A DNA stretch of 35,811 bases. It comes from an uncultured Methylococcaceae bacterium. GTDB taxonomy: Bacteria; Pseudomonadota; Gammaproteobacteria; Methylococcales; Methylomonadaceae. The first letter of the stretch is position 1, and every line of letters starts with the position of its first letter. Positions 16,953 through 26,500 of the stretch are shown here, piece by piece. The notes under the pieces are model-generated. The model was given only the letters and a program-made list of their open reading frames with translations, ran no database searches and was not told the DNA's origin. The stretch covers positions 1-35,811 of the forward strand of contig CAIOMN010000253.1 in NCBI GenBank assembly GCA_903859415.1, in the 5' to 3' direction. Both the position numbers and the translations under genes were made by a program.

Positions 16953-18398
16953 TTACAAAATGCGTTTTCGTTGACTTGATGATGAAATAAGCATTGCTTC
17001 ACGGTATTTGGCAATGGTTCTTCTCGCAACATTAATGCCTTTTGCTTGTAAAAAATCGGCAATTTTACTATCACTTAAAGGTCTTCCTTGATTCTCATTG
17101 TCGATTAATTCTTTTATAAAAGATCTTATGGCGGTTGATGAGCATTCACCCCCGTCTTTTGTTGAGACGTGACTTGAAAAGAAATACTTAAATTCAATGA
17201 TACCATTGGGAGTATGCATGAATTTATGTGTTGTCACTCTTGAAATTGTCGATTCATGTAGCTTTAATTCCTCAGCAATATCTCTCAAAACCATGGGTTT
17301 CATTGCAATAGAACCATGATCAAGAAAAGCTGTTTGTTTTTCAACGATGCTTCGTGCAACGCGTAATAAAGTGTCGTTACGATTGTGAAGATTTTTGATA
17401 AACCATTTAGCTTCTTGTAAATGATCTTTCATGCAAACATTATCTTTACTGTTATCGGCTCTTTTTATGAGTGTTGAATAAAATGGATTGATGCGTAATT
17501 TAGGTGCAATATCTGGATTTAAGTTGACCACCCATTGATCGTTATGTTTAGTAACATATACATCAGGTATAACATACTCGGAGTCCGATTCTTGTATCTG
17601 CGCACCTGGTTTAGGGTCTAACGTTCGAATTAAACTAACGATATCAGTTAATTCCCTTTCGCTAACATCAAGCTTTTTAAGTAATTTCGCCTGCTCATGA
17701 GTAGCCAGTAGCTTCAAATAACGTGTGACTACCAGTAAGGCCTCCCTTCTATAAGCTGTAGACTCAGGTAGTTGTAGTAGTTGCAAGCGTAAGCAATCAC
17801 TTAAGTCAATTGCTGCGACACCTGCAGGGTCAAATTGTTGTACTCTATGGAGCACAGCATTGACTTCATCAAAATCAAGATCGACAAATTGATTTTGCAA
17901 TCCTTCATAAATATCAGTTGGTGAGCTACTTAAATAACCATCTTCATTAACCGAATCAATGACGGCCATGGCAATCGCATGATCACGCTCTGAGAAAGGT
18001 GTTAATTCTAGTTGCCATAATAAGTGATCCAACAGCGTTGAACTGTTAGTGCGTTGGCTCTCAAATTCTACCGTGTCTGTATTTCCGGAGACGGGTGCAG
18101 CGGAGTTTTCATAAATATCATCCCAAGAAGAATCAACTGGCAATTCATCAGGAATGTTAGTTTGCGAGCCTTCACTAGTAAAAGTATCTGTGTTTTCAAG
18201 CTTTTTTTCGGATGCAAGAATGCCTTCTCGTGGGCCTCCCTCGTCATCAGTTATTTCCAGCATGATATTAGATTCAAGCGCTTGCTGAATTTCTTGTTGT
18301 AAATCTAACGTAGACATTTGCAGGAGTTTAATAGCCTGCTGCAATTGGGGTGTCATCGTTAATTGTTGGCCTAGCCTAAGATTTAAGGACTGTTTCAT
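16953..18398 (-). CDS. rpoN: RNA polymerase sigma-54 factor
   Basis: The 481-residue protein has all three sigma-54 regions. The N-terminal activator-interacting part is glutamine and leucine rich (LRLGQQLTMTPQLQQAIKLLQMSTLDLQQEIQQ). An acidic Ser-rich linker (about residues 50-110) follows. The core-binding domain contains FDPAGVAAIDLSDCLRLQL. The helix-turn-helix is LRDIAEELKLHESTISRVT, and the RpoN box ARRTIAKYRE at 458-467 reads the -24 promoter element. Sigma-54 needs AAA+ activators, none of which is in this window. It is 77 bp after lptB and followed by hpf, as in related genomes. Confidence 0.97.
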   Translation of the reverse strand: MKQSLNLRLGQQLTMTPQLQQAIKLLQMSTLDLQQEIQQALESNIMLEITDDEGGPREGILASEKKLENTDTFTSEGSQTNIPDELPVDSSWDDIYENSAAPVSGNTDTVEFESQRTNSSTLLDHLLWQLELTPFSERDHAIAMAVIDSVNEDGYLSSSPTDIYEGLQNQFVDLDFDEVNAVLHRVQQFDPAGVAAIDLSDCLRLQLLQLPESTAYRREALLVVTRYLKLLATHEQAKLLKKLDVSERELTDIVSLIRTLDPKPGAQIQESDSEYVIPDVYVTKHNDQWVVNLNPDIAPKLRINPFYSTLIKRADNSKDNVCMKDHLQEAKWFIKNLHNRNDTLLRVARSIVEKQTAFLDHGSIAMKPMVLRDIAEELKLHESTISRVTTHKFMHTPNGIIEFKYFFSSHVSTKDGGECSSTAIRSFIKELIDNENQGRPLSDSKIADFLQAKGINVARRTIAKYREAMLISSSSQRKRIL

Positions 18399-18475
18399 AT
18401 GCTCACTATTGTGTATGAGTAATATTTTAAGGTTACCCTGTTTCTGGTTAGGCAGTCGCGATAAGGCTGCATTAT

Positions 18476-19201
18476 TTAAAGACTAAAGTTTTTACCTAAG
18501 TAAACTTCACGTACTTCTTTATTTGCAACGATAGTCTCGGCAGTACCTTCTGCAATTACTTTGCCAGCGTTAACTATATAGGCACGATCACAAATTCCTA
18601 GAGTTTCTCTGACATTGTGCTCTGTAATCAAAATTCCAATTCCACGCTGTTTTAAATGTTCGATGATTTTCTTGATATCCTCTACTGATATAGGATCAAC
18701 TCCGGCAAAGGGTTCATCTAATAATATAAATTGAGGATTAGTTGCCAATGCTCTTGCAATTTCAACTCGACGCCGTTCTCCGCCTGATAGCCCCAAGGCT
18801 ATTTGATGGCGTAAATGCTCAATATGAAATTCTTGCAACAACTCCTCAATGGTTAATTCTATTTGTCCTTCTGATAAGTCTGAGCGGATTTCCATAACGG
18901 CACGTAAGTTATCGGCGACACTTAACTTTCTGAAAACCGAAGGTTCTTGAGGCAAATAACCAATACCCTTTAGTGCTCGCACATGCATGGGGTCAAACGT
19001 TATATCTTTAGAGTTGAGTGTTATTTTACCTGCATCGGCCTTAACTAAGCCAACTATCATGTAAAAACTTGTTGTTTTACCCGCGCCGTTAGGCCCCAAT
19101 AAACCAACGATCTCATTAGTATTTACAGATAATGACACTCCGTTAACCACATTTCGTTTATTGTAGGTTTTAATTAACTGATGAGCTGCTAGGGTTGCCA
19201 T
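18476..19201 (-). CDS. lptB: LPS export ABC transporter ATP-binding protein LptB
   Basis: The 241-residue ATPase drives LptB2FG, which extracts LPS from the inner membrane. Walker A is [17 protein letters not shown], the signature motif is [15 protein letters not shown], and Walker B is [13 protein letters not shown] followed by the H-loop [10 protein letters not shown]. The family-specific [21 protein letters not shown]-loop region is conserved. The gene lies 93 bp downstream of lptA and upstream of rpoN. lptF and lptG are not in the window, as expected because they usually lie elsewhere. Confidence 0.96.
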   Translation of the reverse strand: MATLAAHQLIKTYNKRNVVNGVSLSVNTNEIVGLLGPNGAGKTTSFYMIVGLVKADAGKITLNSKDITFDPMHVRALKGIGYLPQEPSVFRKLSVADNLRAVMEIRSDLSEGQIELTIEELLQEFHIEHLRHQIALGLSGGERRRVEIARALATNPQFILLDEPFAGVDPISVEDIKKIIEHLKQRGIGILITEHNVRETLGICDRAYIVNAGKVIAEGTAETIVANKEVREVYLGKNFSL

Positions 19202-19294
19202 TATTTACAGTGTAAAGGATAAAATGTAAAAGTAGATCCGTTTTAATGTCATGATCTTACGCTGGTATCTGTTATCTTGCACTTTAAGTCTTTA

Positions 19295-19843
19295 TCATTT
19301 ATTGTTTGCAGAATGTTGAGCTGCATTGGAGGTTTCATTCTTAGGCTCAATAACAACATGAACACGCTTGTTATCAGAGGTTTTTTCACCTGCTTTAACC
19401 AGTGAAGTTTTAATATTATATTCAATCAATTCACTGGAATAGGTGCCATTATCTTTCCAAACTGTTGCATTTTTAATTAGAATTAACAGGTCTTTTTTCG
19501 GGTAAAACTCACCAGTTGCTGCTTCGCCAGTGATATCTTTTTCTCCCTCGCTAGGTGTTTGCTTAAACTTCGCTTTGTTGCCGGTAAAAACCAGTTTTTC
19601 AGCATCGCCATTGACAAAATAAACAACTAGTTTATCTGAATGTACAACGATACTACCCTGAACTGAAATAACATTGCCCACGTAGGTACTTGTCGCTGCA
19701 GCATCATCGTATGTCGCGGTATTCGAGTCAATCACTATAGGTTGCTTCGAATCGCTCTCCAGTGGCCAAACATTAGGGCTGAAAAAAGCTAATAATAGTA
19801 CACAGCCATAGAAAAAAGTTGTTTTATTGTTTTTTTGATTCAT
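19295..19843 (-). CDS. lptA: LPS transport periplasmic protein LptA
   Basis: The 182-residue protein has an N-terminal signal peptide (hydrophobic FFYGCVLLLAFFSPNVWP) and an OstA/LptA beta-jellyroll: PIVIDSNTATYDDAAATSTYVGNV starts the first repeats and DITGEAATGEFYPKKDLLIL continues them. LptA monomers stack to bridge LptC to LptDE across the periplasm. Start overlaps the end of lptC by 20 bp, so translation is coupled. A hydrophilic tail of about 25 residues (EPKNETSNAAQHSANNK) follows the fold. Confidence 0.93.
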   Translation of the reverse strand: MNQKNNKTTFFYGCVLLLAFFSPNVWPLESDSKQPIVIDSNTATYDDAAATSTYVGNVISVQGSIVVHSDKLVVYFVNGDAEKLVFTGNKAKFKQTPSEGEKDITGEAATGEFYPKKDLLILIKNATVWKDNGTYSSELIEYNIKTSLVKAGEKTSDNKRVHVVIEPKNETSNAAQHSANNK

Positions 19844-20408
19844 AATTCCCCTTTACATTAGCGAGTAACTGCAAATGAATTGGCTCAATATAGGTCATTT
19901 TCATACCCGTCCCTGTTGTCTTATTGGGTGGGCTAATTAATTCAGCCCATTGATTTGTTTCTGCATAACTGATATCGGGTTTTACTTTTAACATGCTCGT
20001 GTTAATAGTTAAAGGAGTAATACCTTCAGCTTTTTCCCGGTTAATGGTTACCTGCCCATTTAACAGTAAGTCCTTGCCGTCAGTTGAGAGAATACTTGTT
20101 TCAGAGGTGATAATCCACGGCGGTGTTTTGTCGTTATAAAAAAACATGACTGGTTTAAATGTATGGGTAGTACCATCATCACTATAGTGAAGGATTTTAT
20201 CAGCGAATAATTTATTTTTTACGGCACCCAGTTCATTCATTTCCCATTTGGTATAGCCTGTACTAAAATAATCTGGGCTATGTGGTGTGGCATTAGGATG
20301 AAAGGGTATAACCAGATCTGTAAAGTTTGCTATCCAGCTACTGAGCAGGGCGATAACTCCCAGGTAAATATAGAGTTTACTATCTCTTAAGGTCGATTTG
20401 AATGTCAT
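19824..20408 (-). CDS. lptC: LPS export system protein LptC
   Basis: The 194-residue bitopic protein has one N-terminal membrane helix (LYIYLGVIALLSSWIANF) and a periplasmic jellyroll. Typical LptC features are the SPDYFSTGYTKWEMNELGAVKNKL segment and TSETSILSTDGKDLLLNGQVTI. LptC passes LPS from LptB2FG to LptA. It overlaps kdsC by four bases upstream and lptA by 20 bp downstream, so all three are probably one transcript. Confidence 0.92.
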   Translation of the reverse strand: MTFKSTLRDSKLYIYLGVIALLSSWIANFTDLVIPFHPNATPHSPDYFSTGYTKWEMNELGAVKNKLFADKILHYSDDGTTHTFKPVMFFYNDKTPPWIITSETSILSTDGKDLLLNGQVTINREKAEGITPLTINTSMLKVKPDISYAETNQWAELISPPNKTTGTGMKMTYIEPIHLQLLANVKGNYESKKQ

Positions 20409-20953
20409 TTTAAATAAGTGTTTAAAATTTCGTCAAAAGTACCTTGAGCTTGCATAATGAAATCGCATACTTCGCGCACAGCACCTTGTCCGCCCGGCAA
20501 AGAAGTACACCAATGAGCTCTTTGAGTCACTGCAAAGTTTGCATCAGCAACAGCAATAGACAAGCCAACTCTAATCATAAGGGGTAAGTCGAGCAGGTCA
20601 TCTCCTACATGTGCCACTTGGTCGGCCGTGATGCTTAATTTATCAAGTATTTCGTTAAAAGCGGCTAATTTATTTTCATGACCTTGGTATACATGTTCAA
20701 TGCCGAGATTTTTCATACGCAATGCAACTGATGGAGACTTTCTACCAGATATTACTGCGACTTCAACGCCTGATTGTCGCAATAACTTTATGCCATGACC
20801 ATCTCGGGCATGAAAAGACTTGTACTCATTACCTTGATGATCGAAAAAAAGCTTGCCATCAGTTAATACGCCATCTACATCAAGAATCAAGAGTTTAAGT
20901 TTTTTGGCTTTCTCAGAAATGCTAAATAAGCTGGTTTTAGTACAGACAATCAT
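20405..20953 (-). CDS. kdsC: 3-deoxy-manno-octulosonate-8-phosphatase KdsC
   Basis: The 182-residue HAD phosphatase removes phosphate from KDO-8-phosphate, the last step of KDO synthesis before CMP activation. The nucleophile motif is ILDVDGVLTDG with Asp25 and Asp27. Motif II is VISGRKS, motif III is the lysine-containing middle, and motif IV is HVGDDLLDLPLM. This is the small cap-less KdsC type that forms tetramers. It shares one base with the kdsD stop and overlaps lptC by four bases. Confidence 0.95.
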   Translation of the reverse strand: MIVCTKTSLFSISEKAKKLKLLILDVDGVLTDGKLFFDHQGNEYKSFHARDGHGIKLLRQSGVEVAVISGRKSPSVALRMKNLGIEHVYQGHENKLAAFNEILDKLSITADQVAHVGDDLLDLPLMIRVGLSIAVADANFAVTQRAHWCTSLPGGQGAVREVCDFIMQAQGTFDEILNTYLK

Positions 20954-21930
20954 TAGACAATGCCTGCGCGAATCAAATCATGCATATTTAAAGCGCCGAT
21001 TGCCTGTTTCTGATCGGAAACAACAATAAGTGCATTGATTTTCTTTTTTTCCATTATTTGCATGGCTTCAGCAGCAAGTATGTCAGCAGAAATAACCGAA
21101 CAATGGTTCGTCATTACTTCACTGATTACAGTTTGATGGATATCTCTGCTTTTTGCCAAGGTGCGTCTTAAATCACCATCAGTGAAAATACCAATCACTT
21201 GATTATCTGCATTAACAATCGCGGTCATGCCAAGTTTTTTCTCAGTCATTTCCAATAGTGCATCGCTGATACGAGCAGTCTCAGGAACCGAAGGTATATT
21301 AGAGCCGGTATGCATGATATCACTTACTCTTAATAGTAATCGTCTTCCCAAGCTTCCGCCTGGATGAGATAAGGCAAAATCGTCACGGGTAAAGCCTTTA
21401 GCTTCAAGTAATGAGATCGCTAAGGCATCGCCCATCACTAAAGCAGCTGTTGTGCTAGAAGTGGGTGCAAGTCCTAAAGGACAGGCTTCTTGTTCAACGG
21501 AGACATTGATATGAATCGTAGCATCCTTAGCAAGCGTAGATAAAGGGTTGCCAGTCATTGCAATTAAGGGAATACCTAAACGCTTGATAAGCGGTAATAT
21601 TTTTAGAATTTCTTCGGTTTCACCGGAGTTGGATAAAACAAGTATGACGTCCTGTTTGGTAATCATCCCTAAATCACCGTGACTCGCTTCGCCGGGATGA
21701 ACAAAAAATGCTGGAGTGCCTGTACTGGCTAAAGTGGCTGCAATTTTACCGGCAATATGCCCCGATTTACCCATACCTACTACAATAACTCGACCTACAC
21801 AGCTAAATAACAACTTACAAGCGCTTATAAAATCATCATTAATTTGTTTAGCAAGGGAGCTGATTGCTTCGGCCTCAACTTGAATCACTGCCAGGCCAAG
21901 TTCACGAAGTTTTTGGTCATTTAACATCAT
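20953..21930 (-). CDS. kdsD: arabinose-5-phosphate isomerase KdsD
   Basis: The 325-residue protein converts ribulose-5-phosphate to arabinose-5-phosphate, the first committed step of KDO synthesis. The SIS domain has GMGKSGHIAGKIAATLASTG and HPGEASHGDLGMI, then VLSNSGETEEI. Two CBS domains follow (about residues 205-265 and 272-325; VSDIMHTG and ISEVMTNH open them). It is the first gene of the minus-strand cluster. In E. coli yrbG precedes it; here a 740-bp gap with a broken Hsp20 remnant lies upstream. Confidence 0.95.
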   Translation of the reverse strand: MMLNDQKLRELGLAVIQVEAEAISSLAKQINDDFISACKLLFSCVGRVIVVGMGKSGHIAGKIAATLASTGTPAFFVHPGEASHGDLGMITKQDVILVLSNSGETEEILKILPLIKRLGIPLIAMTGNPLSTLAKDATIHINVSVEQEACPLGLAPTSSTTAALVMGDALAISLLEAKGFTRDDFALSHPGGSLGRRLLLRVSDIMHTGSNIPSVPETARISDALLEMTEKKLGMTAIVNADNQVIGIFTDGDLRRTLAKSRDIHQTVISEVMTNHCSVISADILAAEAMQIMEKKKINALIVVSDQKQAIGALNMHDLIRAGIV

Positions 21931-22112
21931 GATTTGTTAGAGATACAATCGTGCATGAAGGTTAAAGAACGAGATACAGACATGTATGTACTTGGGTAAT
22001 CTATAAAATAGTAAATATAAAGCTGTCTATTATGACATGTTTATAATATTTATGCCTAAATTGATGTTTTAGCTAACTATAAAAAATTGCTTGAGAGACT
22101 TGAATTTTAAAT

Positions 22113-22273
22113 ATGAAGACCTATCTTCGTAGGGGAAGATATCATGGCCGTTATACGTTACCGCAGACGGTGATGCAATTAATGCAAAATGCAAGCACGG
22201 TGTTTTGGAAATCATTATTCCAAAACGTGAAGCACTTAAGCCAAAAAGGATCAATGTGACCTCAGAGGAATAA
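22113..22273 (+). pseudogene. frameshifted remnant of an Hsp20 small heat-shock gene
   Basis: Two neighbouring frames together give the end of an alpha-crystallin domain. RGRYHGRYTLP is read at about 22131-22163, resembling 'R.yG.F.r.ftLP'. Then, in a different frame, ADGDAINAKCKHGVLEI, IIPKRE and KPKRINV are read from about 22163 to the TAA at 22271-22273, resembling 'ad.dkI.Akyk.GvL.i.iPK.e..kpk.I.v'. One frameshift separates them. The first two thirds of a normal Hsp20 gene are not seen upstream. The intrinsic terminator downstream (22376) would have served the intact gene. Confidence 0.65.
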
Positions 22274-22315
22274 AAAATTCTTCAACGAGCACAAAAGCCA
22301 TTTTTTTGTATCAAT

Positions 22316-22357
22316 AATAGTTGCACTTGAATAGTTGCACTTGAATAGTTGCACTTG
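22316..22357. repeat. 3 x 14-bp tandem repeat
   Basis: Three exact copies of AATAGTTGCACTTG run head to tail between the Hsp20 remnant and its terminator. Confidence 0.85.
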
Positions 22358-22375
22358 TTGGCGGCTTGATAAATA

Positions 22376-22405
22376 AAGGTCTTATAGAGATGTAAGGCCT
22401 TTTTT
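22376..22405 (+). terminator. intrinsic terminator
   Basis: AAGGTCTTA, an 8-nt loop and TAAGGCCTT form a 9-bp stem with one T-G wobble, followed by a run of T. This is the best intrinsic terminator in the window. It would terminate plus-strand transcription from the Hsp20 remnant. Confidence 0.7.
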
Positions 22406-22672
22406 ATATGCAAAATTTACTAACCCTTTGATTATCTTGGTCTGCTTTTTTAGATTGCTGATAACCCATTTAATGTTTACTTAAGACTTGCCAAGTTAAA
22501 CTGATCTCGCGTTAAAACAATTAACGCTAAAACGTGCTGATGTAAAACCATTGCATTAGCGTGCTAATACTAAGATTTTAGGTTGCTTGGACATAAACCA
22601 ATACCTAAGTTTCTTTTTAAGTGGTCACCTATGAAATAGACCACAGATTTTAATTTTAAAAGGTTTTTATTT

Positions 22673-23113
22673 ATGAATAAGCTGATATTAGCAGTTTCTT
22701 ATTTTGTTATATGCAGTTATTTTTCTAACCCCATTCAATCTGCAGAAGCATCGGGTCTTCATTCGAAGGCTATGAAAAAAACGCATAGCTCATCTCATCA
22801 TCCTACTTTTCAGAGAGCTTCTTGGTATGGTGCAGAGTTTCATGGCAGAAGAACTGCAAATGGCGAAAGATACAATATGTATGCAATGACAGCTGCACAT
22901 AAAACACTGCCACTTTCATCGTACGCGGAAGTCACTAACCTAAAAAACCATCGTAGTGTTGTCGTCCGTATTAATGATAGGGGGCCTTTTCATGGTAAAA
23001 GAGCCATGGATTTATCCTATGCAGCTGCAAAAGAACTGGGTATTAAGGGAATTGGTTCGATACAAATCAATCCCTTAACCCGTAATCAAACATTGGCATT
23101 ATTGAGCCAGTAA
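22673..23113 (+). CDS. RlpA-like septal ring / DPBB protein
   Basis: The 146-residue secreted protein has a signal peptide ending near IQSAEA and then a double-psi beta-barrel domain. [21 protein letters not shown] is the RlpA signature start, [11 protein letters not shown]-type residues follow as [19 protein letters not shown], and [23 protein letters not shown] carries the conserved Asp of the active-site cleft. RlpA acts on denuded peptidoglycan glycans in some bacteria. This protein lacks a lipobox and a C-terminal SPOR domain, so it is a short member. AAAAGG at 22658-22663 is the ribosome-binding site. The gene appears to stand alone. Confidence 0.88.
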   Translation: MNKLILAVSYFVICSYFSNPIQSAEASGLHSKAMKKTHSSSHHPTFQRASWYGAEFHGRRTANGERYNMYAMTAAHKTLPLSSYAEVTNLKNHRSVVVRINDRGPFHGKRAMDLSYAAAKELGIKGIGSIQINPLTRNQTLALLSQ

Positions 23114-23158
23114 GTAATGCAGTAAACTTTGTATAAACTCAATGAACGTTACATTTTT

Positions 23159-23192
23159 TGTGGGTTATTTAGCTTTAGTTAAATAACCCACA
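23159..23192 (+). terminator. strong hairpin after the RlpA-like gene
   Basis: TGTGGGTTATTTA (23159-23171), loop GCTTTAGT, and TAAATAACCCACA (23180-23192) form a perfect 13-bp stem. It lies 45 bp after the stop codon. The following GTCATTTC is a weak T-tract, so it may stop transcription poorly or protect the 3' end. Confidence 0.5.
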
Positions 23193-23531
23193 GTCATTTC
23201 ATATCTTCTTTAAAGTTAAAGTTAAATTCAAAATTTTCCTTTAGACTAAATACCAAGGCAATTCCACCCAGCTTAACGCAATATCCTTCTGAGGCCTGAT
23301 TCTGAGTTTGATGTTTGATTAAAGAATTAGCTTTGAAAAATTTAAAAACTTGAGGTTAGAGTATATGATAAAGTTTATGTTATAGATTTCAATTGGGCAA
23401 TTTCAATAACTTTTGCCTGAAATCAGCGACATTAAATAGCAAATCATATAAATTATGTTGAACTTGTCAAATGATTCATAACAATAAATGCATTCGAGAT
23501 TTTAGTTCGTTTCGTACAACGTTCAGAAATA
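23193..23531. other. 339-bp gap upstream of the hybrid kinase
   Basis: No gene or convincing promoter is seen. A TTGAAC lies about 75 bp upstream of the kinase start, but the matching -10 is poor. Confidence 0.35.
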
Positions 23532-26500
23532 ATGCTGATGGCAGGTAGTATGCATATTCAACAAGTAGTTGACAAGCGGCTGAATCGACTTTTTCTAGTT
23601 TCATTGCTTCGTATTAGCCTTATTATTAGCCTAGTTGAAGGGTTGATTATGCTGTTTTTACACAACATAGCAACCATTATTCCTATTCAAGAAAATGTAC
23701 TCGATACCTTGCTATTGATCCTTGTAGGTTCTCCGTTATTATGGATAGTTGTATTAAAGCCCTTGGTTAAAGTTATTGCAACACAGCAAAAAATCACAAC
23801 CGAACAGATTCGGGTGAATGCAGAGTTGCGAATGGCTTTAGATGCTCATGCTCTTGTCAGCATTTGCGATACAGGCGGGCGTATTATTTACGTTAATGAT
23901 AAGTTTTGTGAGCTTTCGGGTTATTCGCAAGACGAACTGTTAGGTAAAGATCATCCTATTATTAATTCAGGTTATCACGATAATGCCTGTATTCTTAGTA
24001 TCTGGGAGACGATTACTCAAGGACGGATATGGCAAGGTGAATTTTGTAATCTTAAAAAAAGCGGACAGTGTTACTGGGTGGATTGTACCATTACTCCTTT
24101 ATTGGACGAAACGGGCACTCCTTACCAATATATTTCAATTTGTCGAGATATTACTGTTCAAAAACTAGCTGATGAACAACTCAGTATTTTTAAAAAAGCT
24201 ATTGAAACTTGTAGTGAGATGATTATTATCACTAATAGTCAAGGCTACATCCAATTTGCTAATTCAGCTTTCTATAAAGAAACCGGTTGGACTGAGGCTA
24301 CGCTGTTAGGTCTCCGTTCGACTGTATTGGATAGTTCCAACGCGGATAAGCACTGCATAGCGTTAATGAAAGCCGCTTTACAACGCCAAGAGAGTTGGTC
24401 AGGCAAATTACTAAATCGTCGCAAGGGAATTGCACCATTGGTTGCTTCGGGTCAAAGCACCTCACGCGATCTACTGGAATATTGGGCAGAACTACACATT
24501 ACCCCCATTTTAGCTGCGAACGGTGATTTATCAGGTTATATTCAAATTCAACGTAACGTCACTGAGCAAGTTAAACAAGAGTTGCTTGAGAAAATGGTTC
24601 GCGAGGATACCCTTATCCGTTTAGAAATTGCAAAGGTATTGCAGCAAGCAACCCCGCTTAAGGACCGTTGTTTGTCAGTTTTATCCATTATGTTCAAGAT
24701 TCACACCTTACAATTACAACAGAAAGGCGGTTTATTTCTCCGTGACGAAGGTGAGGACAAGTTGAATTTGTTTGTGTTACAAGGCAGTTTTACTGACGAG
24801 TTTATTGAAAAACAGCAAAAAGTTGCCTTAGGTAGTTGTTTGTGCGGCAGAGCCGCTTTGTCCGCAGAATTGTTGGTATCTGATGATTGTCTTTGTGATC
24901 CTAGGCACGAGCATGAGTTTGCTAACATGCAGACACACGGGCATTATATCGTTCCGCTTGTTGTGAGTGGAAATGTAATTGGGGGACTATTTCTTTATAC
25001 TGATCCTTATCCGGCCAAAAACGAAAGTCGCTTGACAATGTTAAAGCAAGTGGGTGAAATGCTGGCGTTAGCAGTGTTGCAGGAGCGTGCCAAGGTGGTA
25101 TTGGAGCAAGCTCGTGATCTGGCAATGCAAACGGCCGTGGCAAAAAGCGAGTTTTTAGCCAATATGAGTCATGAAATCCGTACGCCAATGAATGGCGTGC
25201 TAGGTATGCTAGATATACTCCGCGATACTGAAATGTCCCAGGGGCAAACTGAGCTGGTCGAAACCGCTTACTCCTCTGCTGAAGCGTTACTGGCCATTCT
25301 CAACGATATTTTAGACTTGTCCAAATTAGAAGCGGGTAAAGTTGAAATAGAGAATATTGATTTTAATCTGACTACACTCATCGAGGACGTGTGCAGTTTA
25401 CTGGCTGTTCAGGCTTATACCAAGGGGTTAGAGTTAAATTGCTTCATTCCCGTTGAACTACCGGGCTACTGGAGAGGTGATTCTAACCGGATCCGCCAAG
25501 TGCTCACCAATTTAATAGGTAATGCTGTTAAGTTTACTGAACGGGGAGAGGTGTCGGTAGCCGTCAGCTCTCAAATCAACCTAGAAGGCGAAGCCCTTGT
25601 CCGTTTTGAAATAAGAGACACGGGGATTGGCATTTGTCCTGAAACACAGGCGCATTTATTCCAGGTATTTACTCAAGCCGATAGCACCACGTCACGCCGT
25701 TTTGGGGGGACAGGATTAGGCTTGTCCATTAGTAAAATTCTCGTTGAGCTTATGGGTGGTGTTATAGGAGTGGACAGCGAGCTAAACAAAGGTGCTTGTT
25801 TCTGGTTTAGTTTGCCGCTAAAGCCGTTAGCGCCTCTAGGGAATGAGATTGCGTTGCCTGCACTGGTTGATCTTAAGGGTAAGCGTGCTTTGATAGTGGA
25901 TGACAACAAGAATAACAGGATTATTCTGGAACACTATGTGACGAGTTGGGGGATGACTGTTTCGTCAGTAGATAACGCCTCTGCGGCATTGGTTGTCTTG
26001 ATGGAAGCTAAGCGCAGTGCAAAGCAGGTCGATATCCTGCTATCTGATTTGCAAATGCCATTTATGGATGGTCTGGCGCTGGCTCGTACGATTAGCGAGG
26101 TTCCTACTATTGCAGGGACGCCTAGATTACTTTTGACCTCTGGAGGGATAGGATCAGACGCTGAATACAAGGCCTTAGGTTTTGCACAAAGCCTGACAAA
26201 ACCGGTGCGCCAAACCCAACTTTTTGACGCCATCACAAAGGCATTAAGACCTGCTGACCCCATTTCGAACAAAAAGCAAGCCGACGCAAATGCCACTGAA
26301 TCGGTTGCAAACAAGGGAGCCTGGCCTGATTACAGTCACAAGCAGGTATTGGTCGCTGAAGATAATAGAATTAACCAGAAAGTGATATTGGCGATGCTGG
26401 AAAGGTTTCGACTTAAGCCTGATTTAGCCGAGAATGGACAGGAAGCACTCGATCTATTGGCAGAGAAACACTATGATTTAGTTCTGATGGATTGTGAAAT

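Larger units (their letters stand above)
21931..22672. other. 742-bp region without an intact gene
   Basis: Apart from the Hsp20 remnant, it holds a 14-bp tandem repeat (22316-22357), an intrinsic terminator (22376-22405) and a small hairpin GTGGTC/GACCAC at 22621-22644 near the next gene. The part 21931-22060 should include the kdsD promoter on the minus strand, but I cannot place it reliably. Confidence 0.55.

Noticed and set aside
22069-22254. Minus-strand open frame of 61 codons
   Set aside because: It is antisense to the Hsp20 remnant, whose plus-strand reading is meaningful.
22621-22644. GTGGTC/GACCAC inverted repeat before the RlpA-like gene
   Set aside because: A 6-bp stem with a 12-nt loop is too weak to call an operator.
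25934-26314. Minus-strand open frame of 126 codons
   Set aside because: It is antisense to the receiver-domain region of the hybrid kinase and has no protein-like features.
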